Source: Williamsia sp. CHRR-6 (GTDB lineage: Bacteria > Actinomycetota > Actinomycetes > Mycobacteriales > Mycobacteriaceae). From it: DNA of 64,000 bases. Shown here piece after piece: positions 60,637 through 64,000 of the stretch; the stretch's first letter is position 1; every line of letters starts with the position of its first letter. The stretch spans positions 806,001 to 870,000 of the forward strand of contig NZ_JAHCSG010000001.1 in assembly GCF_018474015.1 (NCBI RefSeq), read 5' to 3'. The notes under the pieces are model-generated. The model ran no database searches. It was not told where the DNA came from and worked only from the letters and a program-made list of their open reading frames with translations. The position numbers and the translations under genes are program-made.

Positions 60637-61890
60637 ATGACCGATACGCGCGAATTCGATGTCGTCATCTACGGTGCCACCGGCTTCGTCGGCGTCCTCA
60701 CCGCCGCCTACCTCGCCGAACACGCACCTGCAGGCACACGCATCGCACTGGCCGGACGCAGTGAAGCGAAACTCGCGCGTACCCGAGCGTCACTGCCTGC
60801 GGCCGCACACGACTGGCCGTTGATCGTCGCCGACGCCGATTCTGCTGCAGCCCTGGACGCGATGGCCGCCCGCACGCGGGTCGTGTGCACCACCGTGGGC
60901 CCCTACCTGAAATACGGCGAGCTGGTGTTGGCCGCCACGGTCAACGCGGGCAGCGATTACGTCGACCTGACCGGTGAGGTGCCGTTCGTGCGGATGTCGA
61001 TCGACAAGTACCACGATCAGGCCGCAGCCAACGGCGCCCGGATCGTTCACTCCTGCGGATTCGACTCGGTCCCCTCCGACATCGGCGTCTACCTGCTGCA
61101 TCGCGCGGTCAGCGACGCCGAGGCCGGCGAGCTGACCGACACCACGTTGGTGGTCAGTTCCTTCAAGGGCGGGGTGTCGGGCGGCACCATCGACTCGATG
61201 CGCGTGATCGCCCAGCAGGCAAAGGATCCCGCTGTCCGACGCACCCTGCTCGATCCGCAGTCGCTGTCGACCGGCCCCGGCGAGCATCGCGTCGGGGGCG
61301 GCGTGAAACAGCCCAGCGATGTGCAGTTGGTGCGCGGTTCGACGATCGATCCGTCGATCAGGGGCGTGCTCGCCCCGTTTGTCATGTCGTCGCACAACAC
61401 TCGAATCGTGCGGCGTAGCAACGCATTGCTCCACGGCGCGTACGGGAAGGACTTCCGGTACGGCGAGGTGATGGCCGTCGGACGCAACCCAGTGATCTCG
61501 GGTGCGATCGCTGGTGCGATAACTGCACTCACACCGATCATGTTGGGCGCGATGGCGTTCGGCCCGACCCGCAGATTGTTGGACAAGGTGCTACCCAAGC
61601 CTGGTGACGGTCCCAGCGAGAAGACCCGCACCACAGGACATTTCACCACCGACGTCTACACCACGACCACCACCGGTCGACGGTTCAGCTCACGGATGCG
61701 CGCCAAAGGCGACCCGGGCTATCAGGCCACCGCAGTGATGTTGGGCGAGTGTGCGCTGACCTTAGCCCTCGACCGCGACAAGCTCCCTGCCGGTGGCGGC
61801 GTACTGACCCCAGCGGCCGCGATGGGTGATGCACTCATCGAACGCCTGCGCGGCGCGGGCATCAGCCTCACGGCCGGCCCCACCGGCTGA
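60637..61890 (+). CDS. Trans-acting enoyl reductase-like protein (saccharopine dehydrogenase family)
   Basis: 417 residues from ATG 60637. An N-terminal Rossmann fold (FDVVIYGATGFVGVLTAAYLA, residues 7-27) is followed by a central catalytic region (DYVDLTGEVPFVRMSID, IVHSCGFDSVPSDIGVYLLH) and a membrane-associating stretch near residues 285-305. It matches the length and motifs of Rv2953, which reduces polyketide intermediates in phthiocerol lipid synthesis in trans. No polyketide synthase is nearby, so the substrate here is unknown. Stand-alone, on the opposite strand to menD. Confidence 0.85.
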   Translation: MTDTREFDVVIYGATGFVGVLTAAYLAEHAPAGTRIALAGRSEAKLARTRASLPAAAHDWPLIVADADSAAALDAMAARTRVVCTTVGPYLKYGELVLAATVNAGSDYVDLTGEVPFVRMSIDKYHDQAAANGARIVHSCGFDSVPSDIGVYLLHRAVSDAEAGELTDTTLVVSSFKGGVSGGTIDSMRVIAQQAKDPAVRRTLLDPQSLSTGPGEHRVGGGVKQPSDVQLVRGSTIDPSIRGVLAPFVMSSHNTRIVRRSNALLHGAYGKDFRYGEVMAVGRNPVISGAIAGAITALTPIMLGAMAFGPTRRLLDKVLPKPGDGPSEKTRTTGHFTTDVYTTTTTGRRFSSRMRAKGDPGYQATAVMLGECALTLALDRDKLPAGGGVLTPAAAMGDALIERLRGAGISLTAGPTG

Positions 61891-61904
61891 CCAGATCGCC
61901 GAGC

Positions 61905-61935
61905 GGGCGGAAGATCCCGTCGACTGGGCGGAAAA
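61905..61935. repeat. Family C pair C2 (2 cores, 21-bp spacing)
   Basis: GGGCGGAAG at 61905 and GGGCGGAAA at 61926, 21 bp apart, with GTCGACT before the second. Same polarity as C1. It lies just after the enoyl-reductase-like gene and before the second DUF559-like gene; array C3 on the far side has the opposite polarity. Confidence 0.75.
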
Positions 61936-62022
61936 CCGCAGCTCTGAGGGCTTGCGGCGCGAGTTGTCCACAGGCCGTCGAATCGAGTGAAACCAACTAC
62001 GCCTCGCCGACGTCCCATTGGT

Positions 62023-62898
62023 ATGACTTTCACACCACACGAGTTCTGGGGACCGAGCGCCCACCTGTTCCGGTCGAGCGAGCTGATCGAGCCGAACCAC
62101 GGCCTCCGTCGGATCCATCGCGGCGTATTCGCGGACGCGACTGCGCACCTCGAGGCAGTGGATCTCATACGAGCCGCGGTCATGCGGGCCGGTCCGGGCG
62201 CAGTGGTGGCCGGGACCAGCGCGGCCATCTTGCACGGCACGCATTACGTAGAGCAGACCGATGTCGAACTCCTTCGCGACCTCAAAGGCCAAGGGCGGAA
62301 CTGTAATTCGGTCCGAATCATGCGCACCGACGGGCTCGCCCCCGAGGATGTCACCACCGCGCAGTCCATGGCGGTGACCAACCCGATCCGCACTGCATAT
62401 GACCTGGGCCGACGCTTCCCGGACTGGCTGGCGCTGGCCCACCTCGACGAGCTGACCGCAGTGACCGGAATGGACCTCAAACTGCTGTGGGTCTATATCC
62501 GAGATCATCCGCGATCACGCGGGATCTGCCAGGTCAGAGAGCTCATCAGGTGGATCGATCCGCTGGCCGAGTCTCCGGGTGAGAGCTGGCTGCGATACGT
62601 GATGATCAAGGATTCACTGCCCCGACCCGAGTTGCAGATCGAGTTGCGCGACCGCACCGGGCGGGTGTTCGCCCGACTCGATCTCGGGTACCGCCGCTAC
62701 AAGGTGGCCGTCGAGTACGACGGCGTCAACTACCACTCGACGACCGACCAAGTCGCATACGACGAGCAGCTGGACCGTGCCGCCGAGGCGCTCGGATGGA
62801 TCGTCATCAGGGTGACCGGCGCCGAACTGGCCTCGGATCCGCATGCGGTGACCGCCCGGATTCGCCGCGCGCTGGAGGGCAGGGGGTGGAAACGGTGA
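62023..62898 (+). CDS. DUF559-type protein with PD-(D/E)xK-like C-terminus
   Basis: 291 residues from ATG 62023; GTG 61987 would add 12 residues. The N-terminal two thirds are an AbiEi/DUF-like part (RSSELIEPNHGLRRIHRGVFAD, GTSAAILHG). The C-terminal 95 residues carry the DUF559 block: Asp in ARLDLGYRRYKVAVEYDG, the ExD pair within VEYDG, YHSTTDQVAYDEQLDRAAEALGW and VIRVTGAEL. This is the Vsr-like endonuclease fold; activity is not proven. Bracketed by arrays C2 and C3 in inverted orientation. No partner gene is adjacent. Confidence 0.8.
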   Translation: MTFTPHEFWGPSAHLFRSSELIEPNHGLRRIHRGVFADATAHLEAVDLIRAAVMRAGPGAVVAGTSAAILHGTHYVEQTDVELLRDLKGQGRNCNSVRIMRTDGLAPEDVTTAQSMAVTNPIRTAYDLGRRFPDWLALAHLDELTAVTGMDLKLLWVYIRDHPRSRGICQVRELIRWIDPLAESPGESWLRYVMIKDSLPRPELQIELRDRTGRVFARLDLGYRRYKVAVEYDGVNYHSTTDQVAYDEQLDRAAEALGWIVIRVTGAELASDPHAVTARIRRALEGRGWKR

Positions 62899-62904
62899 TC
62901 GGCG

Positions 62905-63011
62905 GGTCGACTTCCGCCCACTCGACACCGATTACCGCCCACCCGACACCGATTACCGCCCACCCGACGCCGGTTTCCGCCCACTCGACGCCGGTTTCCG
63001 CCCACTCGACG
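62905..63011. repeat. Family C phased repeat array C3 (5 cores, 21-bp period, inverted to C1/C2)
   Basis: CCGCCC cores end at 62919, 62940, 62961, 62982 and 63003, exactly 21 bp apart. Units read TTACCGCCCACCCGACACC or TTTCCGCCCACTCGACGCC, the reverse complement of the C1/C2 polarity. It starts 6 bp after the DUF559-type gene. Confidence 0.88.
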
Positions 63012-63013
63012 GG

Positions 63014-63100
63014 TCAGGTGAGCCAGGTGGCCAGTCGGGCGATCATCGGATCCAGCTCGGCGTAGAGCCCGTCGAAATCGTGGGCCGGCCCCGATATGTC
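63014..63100 (-). pseudogene. Coding-like C-terminal remnant between array C3 and the sugar transferase
   Basis: Directly after the transferase TGA (63101-63103) the same frame runs 28 codons to a TGA (63014-63016). It reads DISGPAHDFDGLYAELDPMI and then ARLATWLT, with high GC3, and looks like the end of a folded enzyme, perhaps an alpha/beta hydrolase. It may be a gene remnant, since it is too short for a domain. Readthrough cannot be excluded. Confidence 0.4.
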
Positions 63101-64000
63101 TCAGTAGGCACCGTGGCGACCAAGCACCGCGCGAGCGGTGCGCCACAGGATCATCGCATCGGACATGATCGACCAGTTCTCCACGTAGGTGAGGTCCAGG
63201 CGCACCGATTCCTCCCACGACAGGTCCGAGCGCCCCGACACCTGCCACAGACCAGTCATTCCGGGGCGCACCAACATCCGCCGCACGATGGGACCGTCGT
63301 AGGTCTCCACCTCGCAGGGCAGCGGCGGACGCGGGCCCACCAGACTCATCGACCCGCCGATCACGTTGAACAACTGCGGCAGCTCGTCGATGCTGTAGCG
63401 CCGGATGATGCGCCCCACCCGGGTGACCCGTGGGTCGTCGCGGATCTTGAACAGCGCGCCGGCCCCCTCGTTCACCTCGGCGAGGTCGGCCCGCATGGCG
63501 TCGGCGCCGGTCACCATCGACCGGAACTTCCACATGGCAAAGGCAATGTTGTTCACACCCACGCGCTCAGACTTGTAGAACACCGGCCCACGCGAGTCGA
63601 GTTTGATGGCCACCGCACACACCAACAGCAGCGGCGACACCGCGATCAACAGTGCCAGCGCGCCCACCCGGTCGACCGCCGCCTTGACGAACTTGTTGGC
63701 CCCGTTGTAAGTGGGTTTGTCGATGTGCAGCAGCGGCAAACCCGCGACCGGACGCATGTGCATGCGGGGGCCCGCCACGTCCACCACACCTGGCGCCACC
63801 AGCATGTCGACGTCGAGACCCTCTAGTTCCCAGGACAGTTCACGCATCGCCGAATGCCCCAGCGCTTCGGCTGAGGCGACGGCCACCACACCTGCCCCGG
63901 CCCGCGACACCACCTCGCGCACTTCACCGAAGTGCCCGAGTATCTCCACGACTCGATCGCCGACGGTCAACGGGCTCAACGGATCCGGATGGTCTGCGGG
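63101..64000 (-). CDS. Polyprenyl sugar-phosphate transferase (partial, 5' end outside window)
   Basis: At least 299 codons of the C-terminal part are in the window; the frame is open to the edge at 64000. Residues near the break are a Rossmann-like region with VAVASAEALG. Then comes one membrane segment (about 100-125 from the edge), followed by the bacterial sugar transferase domain with RGPVFYKSERVG, FAMWKFRSMV, TRVGRIIRRYSIDELPQLFNVI and SLVGPRPPLPCEVETY. It starts exopolysaccharide or cell-wall glycan synthesis by joining a sugar phosphate to undecaprenyl phosphate. Confidence 0.92.
   Translation of the reverse strand, partial: PADHPDPLSPLTVGDRVVEILGHFGEVREVVSRAGAGVVAVASAEALGHSAMRELSWELEGLDVDMLVAPGVVDVAGPRMHMRPVAGLPLLHIDKPTYNGANKFVKAAVDRVGALALLIAVSPLLLVCAVAIKLDSRGPVFYKSERVGVNNIAFAMWKFRSMVTGADAMRADLAEVNEGAGALFKIRDDPRVTRVGRIIRRYSIDELPQLFNVIGGSMSLVGPRPPLPCEVETYDGPIVRRMLVRPGMTGLWQVSGRSDLSWEESVRLDLTYVENWSIMSDAMILWRTARAVLGRHGAY

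Noticed and set aside
61905-63011. Insertion sequence bounded by C2 and C3
   Set aside because: No transposase and no target duplication; the arrays have different copy numbers and match C1, which flanks no such gene.

Overview
The window is high-GC actinobacterial DNA from a mycolic-acid bacterium (order Mycobacteriales; a Gordonia-, Williamsia- or Rhodococcus-like genus fits best, genus not settled). The evidence is a complete Mce lipid-import operon with its Mkl ATPase, a fused HadAB mycolate dehydratase, an MgtA-type mannosyltransferase, actinobacterial NusG and SecE with long N-terminal extensions, menaquinone genes in the same order as in Mycobacterium tuberculosis, and I-shaped terminators. 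No rRNA, insertion sequence, prophage or CRISPR array was seen.

Layout. 1-2755: accessory DNA with a broken 5'(3')-deoxyribonucleotidase-like gene, a HepT/MntA toxin-antitoxin pair, a glyoxalase remnant and ltrA. 2919-10476: rpoC and rpoB on the minus strand. 10957-16275: a dipeptide-type ABC importer operon (permease, permease, lipoprotein, fused double ATPase). 16300-18358: a CYP102-like P450 divergent from a TetR regulator with a perfect palindrome between them. 18689-20335: phoD. 20517-24963: a beta-glucoside PTS operon with its own antiterminator, RAT/terminator leader and a probable GlxR/CRP site. 25001-37091: mkl, yrbEA, yrbEB, mceA-F and two Mce-associated proteins, one colinear unit on the minus strand. 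37332-38377: rplL and rplJ with an attenuator leader. 38915-44687: a CocE-type hydrolase, a small secreted protein, a regulator/membrane pair, a zinc protease-like protein, a DUF2786 protein and a LysE exporter. 44763-49976: rplA, rplK, nusG, secE, tRNA-Trp, hadAB, rpmG, tRNA-Met, tRNA-Thr, tRNA-Tyr. 50226-60557: a DUF559-like protein, then yajQ, htpX, a LysE protein, grcC, menJ, menG, mgtA, a DUF3592 protein and menD. 60637-64000: a trans-acting enoyl reductase-like protein, a second DUF559-like protein and the 3' part of a polyprenyl sugar-phosphate transferase.

The most unusual signal is a set of short, strictly phased intergenic repeat arrays. Family A (1466-1529, 2744-2845, 50071-50210, 51277-51568) carries a TTCGCAC core every 19 bp, switching to GTGCGAA at a near-palindromic centre without losing the 19-bp register; the largest array has 16 sites. 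Family B (18458-18618, 22-bp period) and family C (58749-58913, 61905-61935, 62905-63011, 21-22-bp period) have related cores, again followed by about 12 variable bases. Both DUF559-like genes are bracketed by such arrays, and C-terminal gene remnants lie beside several of them. I know of no described system with this architecture; its function is not known from the sequence.
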